Part shown: positions 53,289-61,375 of the stretch, in pieces
Numbering within the stretch: the stretch's first letter is position 1
Layout: each line of letters starts with the position of its first letter
Origin: Limimaricola sp. G21655-S1
GTDB lineage: Bacteria > Pseudomonadota > Alphaproteobacteria > Rhodobacterales > Rhodobacteraceae
DNA length: 64,000 nucleotides
Assembly (NCBI RefSeq): GCF_027213785.1
Contig: NZ_JAPWGO010000002.1
Coordinates: forward strand, 186,001 to 250,000
Reading direction: 5' to 3'
Made by a program: the position numbers and the translations under genes
Notes under the pieces: generated by a model
The model's database searches: none
What the model was told of the DNA's origin: nothing
Seen by the model: only the letters and a program-made list of their open reading frames with translations

Positions 53289-54301
53289 GCCGCGTCCTTT
53301 CCGGGCAGCGCGGCGCGGTCGCGGGCCTGCCAGAGCGCCTCGGCCAGCGCCTCGGCCCGCGCCAGCCCCGGCGCGGCGCCCAGCGCCAGAAGCGCCAGCG
53401 CGGCGGTCCCGGTGACCAGCGCCGTGGCGAAGGCATCGTCGCTCTCGCCGATCCAGAGCCGGCGCAGATCCTCAGGCCGCCCGCCCGGATCGGCGAGCCG
53501 CCTCGTCTCGTCGCGCAGCGCCTGCGCGGTCAGATCGACCTCCGCCCCGCCCAGCAGGCCGAACAGCTCGATCTCCTTCGAGGGGTTGCGCTCGAACTCG
53601 CCGCCGGCGCCCTTGAGGATGAGCAGGTTTTCCTGCCCCATCAGCGCGCCCGCATCGGCCTGCAGCCCGCGATAGGGCGGGTGGAACACGCCCTGGACCT
53701 GTGCCCGTGCGCCAAACGGGTTTGCGACCCGAAGCACGGTGTTGATGCAGGATCTCAGGCCGAAGACCTCGCGCAGGCGGATCAGCCGGTAGCCGTCGGG
53801 CGACCAGGCCTCCAGCGGCACATAGGCGATCGAGGCGCTGTCGAGCGCGCGGCCCAGCGCGTCACCGGTCTCGGCCACGGGAATGCCAAGGCCCGGCAGC
53901 GCATCGCGAATCTCGTGGCGATGCGCGTTCCAGCCATGCAGCGCGACGCGGTGCCCCGCCCCCGCCACCAGCTTGGCGGCGAGCAGGAACCAAGGCAGGC
54001 CGCGGGTCCGCCCGGCGGCATAGGAGGGCCAGTCGAGATCGGGGGCGGCCCGGCGCCAGTCCTCGCCGCTCGCCAGCGCGTCGGCGAAGCCCGCGATCTC
54101 GGCCGCGTCCTCGCCGCGATAGCGCATCACCATCAGCAGCGCCCCCGCCGCCTCTGGCGCGGCGGTCCCGTCGAGGATCAGCCGCAGCGCCTGCGCCGCC
54201 TCCTCGCGGGTCAGGTGACGACCCCGCCCCGGCCCGCGCGCCACGGCCCCCACGAACGGCGCGAGCGCGTTGGCGTCGCGCGATACGGATGGCTGCGTCA
54301 T
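53285..54301 (-). CDS. TrpD2-like phosphoribosyltransferase-fold protein
   Basis: About 338 residues with the anthranilate-phosphoribosyltransferase fold (HLTREEAAQALRLILDGTAAPEAAGALLMVMRYRGE at the N-terminal helical domain; the phosphoribosyl domain from about 120). The PRPP-binding GTGGD loop of TrpD is replaced (AAKLVAGAGHRVALHG), placing it in the TrpD2/YbiB group, which binds nucleic acid rather than PRPP in E. coli. Its role is unknown. It is the upstream partner of cysG, overlapping by four bases. I prefer ATG 54301, with AAGGG upstream; 54307 is also possible. Confidence 0.75.
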   Translation of the reverse strand: MTQPSVSRDANALAPFVGAVARGPGRGRHLTREEAAQALRLILDGTAAPEAAGALLMVMRYRGEDAAEIAGFADALASGEDWRRAAPDLDWPSYAAGRTRGLPWFLLAAKLVAGAGHRVALHGWNAHRHEIRDALPGLGIPVAETGDALGRALDSASIAYVPLEAWSPDGYRLIRLREVFGLRSCINTVLRVANPFGARAQVQGVFHPPYRGLQADAGALMGQENLLILKGAGGEFERNPSKEIELFGLLGGAEVDLTAQALRDETRRLADPGGRPEDLRRLWIGESDDAFATALVTGTAALALLALGAAPGLARAEALAEALWQARDRAALPGKDAA

Positions 54302-54487
54302 GTCCATGGCCCTTTTCGTCGGAATCACGCCTCAGATTAGGGCGCCAGAGGCGCAGAGGAAGGGCATGGGGTCAATGCGACCCGCGCCGTCGGGCCGGTC
54401 GGGCTGCGACGCCGGGTCGCTTTTTCGGGCAGGGTGCCGCTGTTATGTGCAATGCGCGAAACGCCCCTGCATTCAGGAAGATCCCCC

Positions 54488-55078
54488 ATGACCCTTCGCC
54501 CCCTCGCCCTTCTCGCCGCCATCGGCCTCGCCGGTGCGGCGCAGGCGCATGATTACGGCAGCGGCGACCTGACCGTGCTGCACCCCTTTGCCATCGAGAC
54601 GGCCGAGCGCGCCACTACCGGTGCCGGCTATTTCGCGATCCGCAACGATGGCGATGCCGCCGATGCGCTGATCGCGGTGGAGGCCGATTTTCCGAAGGTC
54701 GCGCTGCACGAGGCGGTGGAGACCGATGGCATGATGACGATGCAGCCGCTGGAGCGCATTGAGATCGCGCCGGGCGAAACGGTGACCCTCGCCCCCGGTC
54801 GGGGCGGCCACGTGATGTTCATGGGGCTCGAGAACCCGTTCGAGGTCGATGGGCGCTTTGCCGCGACGCTGGTCTTCGAGATGGCGGGGCCGGTCGAGGT
54901 CGAGTTCGTGGTCGAGCCGCGCCCCGAGGCGGGCACCCCTCGCGAGGGCATGGATCACGGCGACATGGATCATGAGGCCATGGGTCATGGCGCGATGAAT
55001 AAGGGCGAGATGGACCATGGCGATATGGATCACGGCGCCATGACCGAGGGCGACGACGCTCCTGCCGCCGCGCGGTAA
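54488..55078 (+). CDS. Periplasmic copper chaperone PCu(A)C with His/Met-rich tail
   Basis: A 196-residue exported protein (signal peptide MTLRPLALLAAIGLAGAAQA). The DUF461/PCu(A)C domain has the Cu(I) ligands in KVALHEAVETDGMMTMQPL and GGHVMFMGLENPF. After it comes a tail of about 30 residues built on MDHGDMDH and MGHGAM repeats, a further copper-binding stretch. Such proteins deliver copper to cytochrome oxidase Cu(A) or buffer it. It is divergent from the TrpD2-like gene and 3 kb from copA, which fits a copper region. The start is ATG 54488, following GGAAGATCCCCC. Confidence 0.9.
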   Translation: MTLRPLALLAAIGLAGAAQAHDYGSGDLTVLHPFAIETAERATTGAGYFAIRNDGDAADALIAVEADFPKVALHEAVETDGMMTMQPLERIEIAPGETVTLAPGRGGHVMFMGLENPFEVDGRFAATLVFEMAGPVEVEFVVEPRPEAGTPREGMDHGDMDHEAMGHGAMNKGEMDHGDMDHGAMTEGDDAPAAAR

Positions 55079-55099
55079 GTCCACAAGCTGGCCGCGTCC

Positions 55100-56224
55100 C
55101 TAGAGGCGCGCGGCCAGGCCGTCGAGCATGTCGAGGCAGGCGGCGAGCTGGCGCTCTTCGAGATACTCGTCCGGGCGATGCGCCTGCGCGATGTCGCCGG
55201 GTCCGCACAGCACCGCATCCATGCCCAGCGCCTGCCAGATCCCGGCCTCGGTCCCGAAGGGCACGAGGCCCGGGGCACCGCCGACGATCCCCAAGAGCAG
55301 GTCGCGCGCGGCATTGGCGGCGCGCGGCTCGAGCCCCGCTACCTCGCCGAAGATCTCGGTCTCGATGCCGAGCCCCGGATGGGCAGCCCGCTCCGCCGCC
55401 TCATATGCCGCGAGTTGGCGTTTCACGTGCGACGCTTCGGCCGCATCGACCGGGCGCATCTCCCATTCGACCTCCGCCTGCCCCGCGATCACGTTGCGCG
55501 CCGTGCCCGCCATGATCCGCCCGACGCTGATCGTGGCCCATGGCGGATCGAAGACGCCCCCGGGGCGCATCGCCTTCAGTTCCTGTGCCAGCGCCTCGAG
55601 CCGGAGCGCGAAGCGCGCCGCCGCCTGGGCCGCGTTGATGCCGCGGTCGGGGGCCGAGCCATGGCCGTCGCGTCCGGTGAAACGCGTGGTGTACTCGTGG
55701 CAGCCCTTGTGCCCCTCGATCACCCGCATCCGCGTCGGCTCGCCGATGATCGCCAGCGCCGGGCGCGGTCCTTCGCGGACCAGGATTTCGGCCAGCGCCC
55801 GCGCGCCGAGGCAGCCCACCTCCTCGTCATGGGTGAAGACGAGATGCACCGGCGCACCGCAGCCGGCGAAGCGCGGCGCCATCGCCACGCAGGCGGCGTT
55901 GAACCCCTTCATGTCGCAGGTACCGCGCCCGTAAAGCCGCCCCTCCGCCCGCCGAAGCCGGAACGGGTCCGAGGACCACCCCTCCCCGGGCGGCACCACG
56001 TCGAGATGGCCCGAGAGCATCAGCCCGCCCTCCGCCTTTGGCCCGAAGGACGCCACGAGATTGAGCTTGTCGCCGCTCGCGTCGGGAAAGAGCGATACCC
56101 GCGCCCCCTGCCCGGCCAGCCGCTCCGCCAGCATTTCGGCCAAGGCGCGGTTGGACCGGTCCGAAACGGTCGGATGCGCCACCATCTCGGACAGAAGCGC
56201 GATCGCCTGCTCGAAGACGCTCAC
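55100..56224 (-). CDS. Acetylornithine deacetylase-like M20 peptidase (ArgE family)
   Basis: A 374-residue zinc deacetylase of the ArgE/DapE family. Metal-site motifs are LSGHLDVVPPGEGW (His, Asp), GRGTCDMKGFNA (bridging Asp), FTHDEEVGCLG (catalytic Glu) and EPTRMRVIEGHKGCHEY; the last His lies in AQAHRPDEYLEE. GTG 56224 overlaps the stop of the M24 gene (GTGA). The substrate could be N-acetylornithine or, given the M24 neighbour, another N-acetylated amino acid such as N-acetyl-diaminobutyrate. Confidence 0.85.
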   Translation of the reverse strand: MSVFEQAIALLSEMVAHPTVSDRSNRALAEMLAERLAGQGARVSLFPDASGDKLNLVASFGPKAEGGLMLSGHLDVVPPGEGWSSDPFRLRRAEGRLYGRGTCDMKGFNAACVAMAPRFAGCGAPVHLVFTHDEEVGCLGARALAEILVREGPRPALAIIGEPTRMRVIEGHKGCHEYTTRFTGRDGHGSAPDRGINAAQAAARFALRLEALAQELKAMRPGGVFDPPWATISVGRIMAGTARNVIAGQAEVEWEMRPVDAAEASHVKRQLAAYEAAERAAHPGLGIETEIFGEVAGLEPRAANAARDLLLGIVGGAPGLVPFGTEAGIWQALGMDAVLCGPGDIAQAHRPDEYLEERQLAACLDMLDGLAARL

Positions 56225-57405
56225 GGCTTCACGAAGAGCTTGCGGTCGAGATCGCACAGCGTTTCGGCGGGACCGCTGTCGCGGATCAGGATCGTCTCGG
56301 TGGTCTCCAGCCCCCAGCCCTCCATCCAGATGCCCGGCATGAAATGAAAGGTCATGCCGGGCTCTAGCACCGTCAGGTCGCCCTTGCGCAGGCTCGCGGT
56401 CCGCTCGCCCCAATCGGGCGGGTAGCTCAGCCCCACCGGATAGCCGCAGCGGTTCGGCCGGTGGATGCCGATGCGCCGCAGCGGCGCGTGCAACGCCGCG
56501 GCGATGTCCTGCGTGGTGTTGCCGGGCCGCGCCGCCTCCAGCCCGGCTTCCAGCCCCTCGGTCAGCGCCTCGGCGGCGCGGGCCATGTCGGCGGGCGGCT
56601 CGCCGAGATGGACCGTGCGGCACAGCGGCGCGTGGTAACGGCGGACGCAGCCCGACAGTTCGAAAAAGGTCGCCTCGCCGCGGCGCATCTCCTCGCCGTT
56701 CCATGTCAGGTGCGGTGCGCTGGCATCGGCGCCGGACGGCATCAAAGGGACGATGGCGGCGTAATCGCCCCAATCCTCGCCGACCCCGCGCACGGCGGCA
56801 CGCATCACCTCGCCCACAAGCTCGTTCTTGCGCCGCCCCGGTTCGGCCAGTTCGATCGCCAGCCGGGCGATGGTCTCGGAAATCCGCGCCGCGCGCCGCA
56901 TCAGCGCGATCTCGGGGGCCGACTTCACCAGCCGCCGCCAGTTCACCAGTGCCGTGGCATCGATGAATTCCGCCTCGGGCAGCCCGGTCTCCAGCACCGC
57001 ATGGGCCCGGGCGGAGTAGTAGTAGTTGTCCATCTCGACGCCGATCCGCGCGCCGCCATGGCCCATGCCGATCAGCCGCGCCGCGAGATCCTGCATCGGG
57101 TGACGCGTGGCCGACTGCACGTAACGGTCGTCATAGCCGAGAATGCAGGCCTCGCTCATCCAGACGGTGCGCAGCGCCCCGGCGGTGTCCTGCATCCGGC
57201 CCCACCAGCAGGGCTCTCCGTCGAGCGGCAGGATCACGCCCTGATGCACATAGAACGACCATCCGTCATAACCGGTGAGCCAGTTCTGGTTCGACGGGTC
57301 GGTGACGAAGAGCACGTCGATGCCTGCCTCGGCCATGGCACGGCGGGTCGCGGCAAGGCGGCGCTCGTATTCGGCTCGCTCGAACGGGGCGGCGTGAGGT
57401 CCCAT
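56221..57405 (-). CDS. M24-family metallohydrolase, ectoine hydrolase (DoeA/EutD)-like
   Basis: A 394-residue pita-bread-fold protein. The creatinase-like N-terminal domain contains IDVLFVTDPSNQNWLTGYDGWSFYVHQGV, and a later block reads MDNYYYSARAHAVLETGLP ... FIDATALVNWRRLVKS, which resembles ectoine hydrolases. The metal-binding residues of true peptidases are only partly visible (ATFFELSGCVRRYHAPLCRTV; FHFMPGIWMEGWGLETTETIL). The pairing with an ArgE-like deacetylase would suit ectoine breakdown, but no ectoine transporter or doeB/doeD gene is present, so a generic Xaa-Pro-type hydrolase remains possible. ATG 57405 follows GAGAGGAGAG. Confidence 0.7.
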   Translation of the reverse strand: MGPHAAPFERAEYERRLAATRRAMAEAGIDVLFVTDPSNQNWLTGYDGWSFYVHQGVILPLDGEPCWWGRMQDTAGALRTVWMSEACILGYDDRYVQSATRHPMQDLAARLIGMGHGGARIGVEMDNYYYSARAHAVLETGLPEAEFIDATALVNWRRLVKSAPEIALMRRAARISETIARLAIELAEPGRRKNELVGEVMRAAVRGVGEDWGDYAAIVPLMPSGADASAPHLTWNGEEMRRGEATFFELSGCVRRYHAPLCRTVHLGEPPADMARAAEALTEGLEAGLEAARPGNTTQDIAAALHAPLRRIGIHRPNRCGYPVGLSYPPDWGERTASLRKGDLTVLEPGMTFHFMPGIWMEGWGLETTETILIRDSGPAETLCDLDRKLFVKP

Positions 57406-57630
57406 GAATCTCTCCTCTGAACCCGACCAGCCGATCCCGGGCGATGACCACGGGTCAATTCCGATGGCGGCGGAAACTGTCCGAAAAGCGACCTTCCCAC
57501 GCATCGAAGCGAGTCGATCCGCCCCGGCGATAGGCGGCAAATCGCCGGTTCCGTTTCCATGCAGAGAGCGCTTGGTCGCGCCCTGAAAATCGACCTATGC
57601 TAAAGTAGTGGTACATGAGTGGCGGTGCAT

Positions 57631-59445
57631 ATGAGTCAGAGCTGCGTGACGGAACTCCACCGCTGCGGCGCGGGGATCGAGGACGAGGCGCTCGCGGCAT
57701 CGCTCGATCTTTTGCCGTCGCCGACCTGGGTGGCCGATCCGGTCTGCGGCGGTGTTCACTTCAACCGCGCCTGGCTCGAGTTTCGCGGCCGGACCCTGTC
57801 GCAGGAACTGGGCCGGGGCTGGTTCACGGGCATCCATCATGAGGACCACGACAAGCTCGACACCTACAGGATCGCGCTGTCGGCGGGGCGGCCCTATCAG
57901 GTGGAGTACCGGCTGCGCCGGCATGATGGCGTCTGGCGCTGGATGCTGGATACCGGCGCACCGCGCTTCGCGCCGGATGGCGAGCTGATCGGGTTCATCG
58001 GCAGCTGTGTCGATATCACGGCCCGCCGCGAGGCCGAAATGACCCTTGCCGAGAACGAGGCGCGGCTGCGCAGCGTCACGGAGAATGTCCCGGGTTATAT
58101 CTTCCAGCGGATCGTGCATCCCGGCGGACGGGCCGAATACCCGCTCTTCAGCGGTGCCGGCGAACGGGAGAACGGCGGCACGGCCCGTTTCGGCGCCGCG
58201 GCGCTGGGTCAGATGGTCCACCCCGAGGATCTGCCTGCGATGCAGGCACGCTATGCCGAGGCCGTGAGCACCATGGGCCGGCTGGACTGCGAGGGACGTC
58301 TGGTGCTGCCCGACGGCGAAAGCCGCTGGATCCGCTCCCTGTCGCAACCGCGCCCACGCGCGGATGGCGCGCTGATCTGGGACGGGGTGATGCTCGACAT
58401 CACCGAGCAGCGCGAACGCGAAGCCGCGCTCGAACGCTCGGCCATGATGCTGGGAATGAGCATCGAGATCGCGGCGATCGGCACTTGGGAGTTCGACCCC
58501 GAAACCGGCCTGATCGCCGCCTCGACCCGCGCGCAGGCGATGTTCCATCTGTCCGAAAACGAGGGCCCGCGCCCGTTCGAAGACTATCTCGACCGGGTCC
58601 ACCCGGAGGATCGCGACGCGGTGTGCCAGGACATGTGCAACGCCCGTGTCGAGGGTGCCGAAATGGCGCGGGTCTACCGCCTTGCGCCGCCCGATGGTCC
58701 GCAACGCTGGGTCAGCATGCGCGGCCGATTGGTCCGGCTCGCCGATGGTAGTCGCCGGCTCATCGGCGCCATCACCGACATCACCGAAACCAAGCGCCAC
58801 GAGGCCGAGCGCGAGGCGGCGCTCACGCATCGCCAGACGCTGCTGGCCGAGCTGAACCACCGGATGAAGAACAACCTGCACCTGATCCTGTCGATGCTGC
58901 GGCTGGAGGCGGGACGGTTCCAGGGCCCGGACTCCTTTGCGACGGCGATCGAGCGGATCGAGGCGGTGGCGGCGCTGCACGCGCAGCTCGGCTTTTCCGA
59001 GGGCGCCGGGCGCGTCAGCTTCTGCGGCTATCTTGAGGATCTCGCGGGCAAGCTACGCCGCTCCCTGCTCGAGGGCACCGGCATCCGGCTCGACTGCACC
59101 GCCGAGCCCCTCGATCTCGATCTCGACCTCGCCGTGCCGCTCGGCATCGTCATCAACGAGCTGGTCACCAACTCCATCAAGCACGCCTTCCCGCAAGGCG
59201 CGGGACTGATCCGCCTCGGGCTGTCCCGCAAGGCGGATGGTGGGCTTCTGGTGGTGGTCGAGGATGACGGGTACGGCCCCGAGGGGCCCGCGCCCGACAC
59301 GCCCGAGACGACGTCGTATCCCGGCTCCGGATCGGGCATGGGGTCGCGGCTCGTGGCCGGGCTCTGCGCGCAGATCGGGGCCCGGCTCGAGAGCCATAGC
59401 CTGCCTGGAATGAGGCACGAGATCCACTTGCCGCCGCAGGGCTGA
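57631..59445 (+). CDS. Soluble multi-PAS sensor histidine kinase (HisKA_2 type)
   Basis: A 604-residue cytosolic kinase with no membrane segments. Three PAS/PAC units are seen: WVADPVCGGVHFNRAWLEFRGRTL (about 30-150), a second near 155-280, and a third (GMSIEIAAIGTWEFDPETG) about 290-410. The His box LLAELNHRMKNNLHLILSML and the ATPase part (GIVINELVTNSIKHAFP, VVEDDGYGP, GMGSRLVAGLCAQIGARLES) place it in the HisKA_2 family common in light, redox or stress sensing. No response regulator gene adjoins, so it is an orphan. ATG 57631 is preferred; a GTG at 57619 is also open. Confidence 0.88.
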   Translation: MSQSCVTELHRCGAGIEDEALAASLDLLPSPTWVADPVCGGVHFNRAWLEFRGRTLSQELGRGWFTGIHHEDHDKLDTYRIALSAGRPYQVEYRLRRHDGVWRWMLDTGAPRFAPDGELIGFIGSCVDITARREAEMTLAENEARLRSVTENVPGYIFQRIVHPGGRAEYPLFSGAGERENGGTARFGAAALGQMVHPEDLPAMQARYAEAVSTMGRLDCEGRLVLPDGESRWIRSLSQPRPRADGALIWDGVMLDITEQREREAALERSAMMLGMSIEIAAIGTWEFDPETGLIAASTRAQAMFHLSENEGPRPFEDYLDRVHPEDRDAVCQDMCNARVEGAEMARVYRLAPPDGPQRWVSMRGRLVRLADGSRRLIGAITDITETKRHEAEREAALTHRQTLLAELNHRMKNNLHLILSMLRLEAGRFQGPDSFATAIERIEAVAALHAQLGFSEGAGRVSFCGYLEDLAGKLRRSLLEGTGIRLDCTAEPLDLDLDLAVPLGIVINELVTNSIKHAFPQGAGLIRLGLSRKADGGLLVVVEDDGYGPEGPAPDTPETTSYPGSGSGMGSRLVAGLCAQIGARLESHSLPGMRHEIHLPPQG

Positions 59446-59581
59446 TCAGACTTGGCCAAGTGCCGCCAATGCATGGCTGGTAGACCGACAAGCGCATTGC
59501 AACCTGCGCCCGGCTGCCTCATGGGAAGACGAAACGCGCAGGGCGATTCCCGTTGCGCCCCAAACGCCTAAAAGACCAGCC

Positions 59582-61192
59582 ATGCCCGATTTCCCGACGA
59601 CTTCACCGCGCTTCGACCGCCGGAGCCTGCTGCGCGCCATCGGCGCCTCGGCCACGCTTCTGGCCGGCCTCGGCGGTGCCGCACCGCTCCGTGCCCAGAC
59701 CGATCGCCCGAGGGTGATCCCCCCGGCCGAAGAGGAGGTGGCGACCCCCTTCGACTTCGAGATGCTGACCGCAGAGATGCGGGCCCTCGCCGCCGAGCCC
59801 CCCGCCCCGGTGGAGCGCCCCGCCCTGCCCCTGGGCCCGCTGGGTTACGACGACTATCGCCTCATCGCCTTCAAGCCCGAGAACGCGCGCTGGCGCGGCG
59901 CCGAGACGCCGTTCCGGCTGCACGCCTTCCACATGGGATGGCTGTTCGAAGAGCCGGTGCGGCTTTACCAGCTGCGCGATGGCATGGCCCGGCCGATGCG
60001 CTTCGACACGCAGGATTTCGACTATCACGGCCGCCTCTCCGAGAAGGCCGAGAAGATCGCCGAGCTTCCGGGCGTCGCGGGCTTCCGGCTCAACGCGCCC
60101 CTTAACCGGCCCGATCGCGAGGACGAGCTGGTGGCGTTTCTCGGCGCCAGCTACTTCCGCGCTCTGGGCCGCGACAGCCGCTACGGGCTGAGCGCGCGCG
60201 GCGTCGCCGTCGACACCGCCACCTCGCGCGCCGAGGAATTCCCGCGCTTCAGCCGGTTCTGGCTGGAGCCGGGCGATCGGCAGGTGACGATCTATGCCGC
60301 GCTCGAGGGCGAGACACTGACCGGAGCCTACCGCCTCGTGGTGACGCCCGGGCAGGACACCGAGATCGAGGTGACCGCGCGGCTGTTCTTCCGCCGCAGC
60401 CCGGAGCAGCTCGGCGTCGCGCCGCTGACCTCGATGTTCCTGTTCTCCGAGAAGAACCGGACCGAGTTCGACGATTACCGCCCTGCCGTGCATGACAGCG
60501 ACGGGCTGAGGATCGAGCGGCGCGACGGCGACGTGCTGTGGCGTCCGCTCAACAACCCGCCGCGCCTCGCCTCGTCCTATTTCGGCGAGGAAAGTCCGCG
60601 CGCCTTCGGCCTGTACCAGCGCGACCGCGATTTCGAGAACTATCAGGATAGCGGCGCACGTTACGAGCGGCGCCCCTCGCTCAGGGTCGAGCCGATCGGC
60701 GACTGGGGCCGCGGCGCGGTCCGGCTCGTCGAGATTCCGACCGATCTCGAGGCAAACGACAACATCGTCGCCTTCTGGGTGCCCGAAGGCAAAATTGCCG
60801 CAGGCGATGAGCGCGAGTTCGCCTACCGTCTGCGCTGGGGCGATCTGTCCGCCGACACCGCTTCCGAGACCGCCCATGTGGCCGAGACCCGGGCCGGAAC
60901 GGGCGGTGTCTCGGGCGTCGAGAGCGTGGCCGGCACCCGGAAATTCGTCATTGATCTCAAGGGCGGCGCGCTGGAGCGCCTTTCGGCCGAGGCCGAGGTC
61001 GAACTCAAGGCCGAGGCGCATGGCGGCGAGATCCTGTCGCAGACGCTGGAGCGGATCGAGGCCAGCGGCCAGTGGCGCGCGGTGCTTGATGTCTCCGCCC
61101 CGCCCGACGCTACGGTCGAACTGACCGCGCATGTGGCCGGTTTCGGCCGCAAGCTCTCGGAAACCTGGCTTTATCAGTGGATCAACGCCTGA
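59582..61192 (+). CDS. opgG: Periplasmic glucan biosynthesis protein OpgG (MdoG)
   Basis: Needed for making osmoregulated periplasmic glucans, probably for branching. The 536-residue protein starts with a Tat-type signal (RRSLLRAIG ... PLRAQ), then the large beta domain: FRLHAFHMGWLFEEPVRLYQL, FLGASYFRALGRDSRYGLSARGVAVDTATSRAEEFPRF, FLFSEKNRTEFDDYRPAVHDSDGL, WRPLNNPP and a C-terminal Ig-like part from about 410. Length is usual. It opens the opgG-opgI-opgH-opgC operon and overlaps the next start by one base (TGATG). Confidence 0.95.
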   Translation: MPDFPTTSPRFDRRSLLRAIGASATLLAGLGGAAPLRAQTDRPRVIPPAEEEVATPFDFEMLTAEMRALAAEPPAPVERPALPLGPLGYDDYRLIAFKPENARWRGAETPFRLHAFHMGWLFEEPVRLYQLRDGMARPMRFDTQDFDYHGRLSEKAEKIAELPGVAGFRLNAPLNRPDREDELVAFLGASYFRALGRDSRYGLSARGVAVDTATSRAEEFPRFSRFWLEPGDRQVTIYAALEGETLTGAYRLVVTPGQDTEIEVTARLFFRRSPEQLGVAPLTSMFLFSEKNRTEFDDYRPAVHDSDGLRIERRDGDVLWRPLNNPPRLASSYFGEESPRAFGLYQRDRDFENYQDSGARYERRPSLRVEPIGDWGRGAVRLVEIPTDLEANDNIVAFWVPEGKIAAGDEREFAYRLRWGDLSADTASETAHVAETRAGTGGVSGVESVAGTRKFVIDLKGGALERLSAEAEVELKAEAHGGEILSQTLERIEASGQWRAVLDVSAPPDATVELTAHVAGFGRKLSETWLYQWINA

Positions 61193-61374
61193 TGCTCGAC
61201 CGGACCCTTTCGCTGCCCGACCTCGACACCGCCCGCCTCGAAGCGGAGGCCGCGGAGCGCGGCGCGCTGCCCGACGCCCCGCTGGCCATGCCGCGCCAGC
61301 GGCTGGAGCGGACGGCGACGCCCGCCCTGCTGGCCCGCCTGCGGGCACTTCTGGCACCGCGTCTGGACGCCTGA
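61192..61374 (+). CDS. opgI: Small protein between opgG and opgH (probable OpgI)
   Basis: A 60-residue soluble protein, MLDRTLSLPDLDTARLEAE..., rich in Ala, Leu and Arg and containing LPDAPLAMPRQRLERTA. The ATG at 61192 overlaps the opgG stop (TGATG), and its stop lies one base before the opgH ATG, so it is clearly translated as part of the operon. In Rhodobacter sphaeroides the corresponding operon has a gene opgI at this place. The PLAMP-like motif recalls the N-terminal cytosolic tail of OpgH in other bacteria, so it may be a detached part of OpgH; this is inference. Confidence 0.75.
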   Translation: MLDRTLSLPDLDTARLEAEAAERGALPDAPLAMPRQRLERTATPALLARLRALLAPRLDA

Positions 61375-61375
61375 C

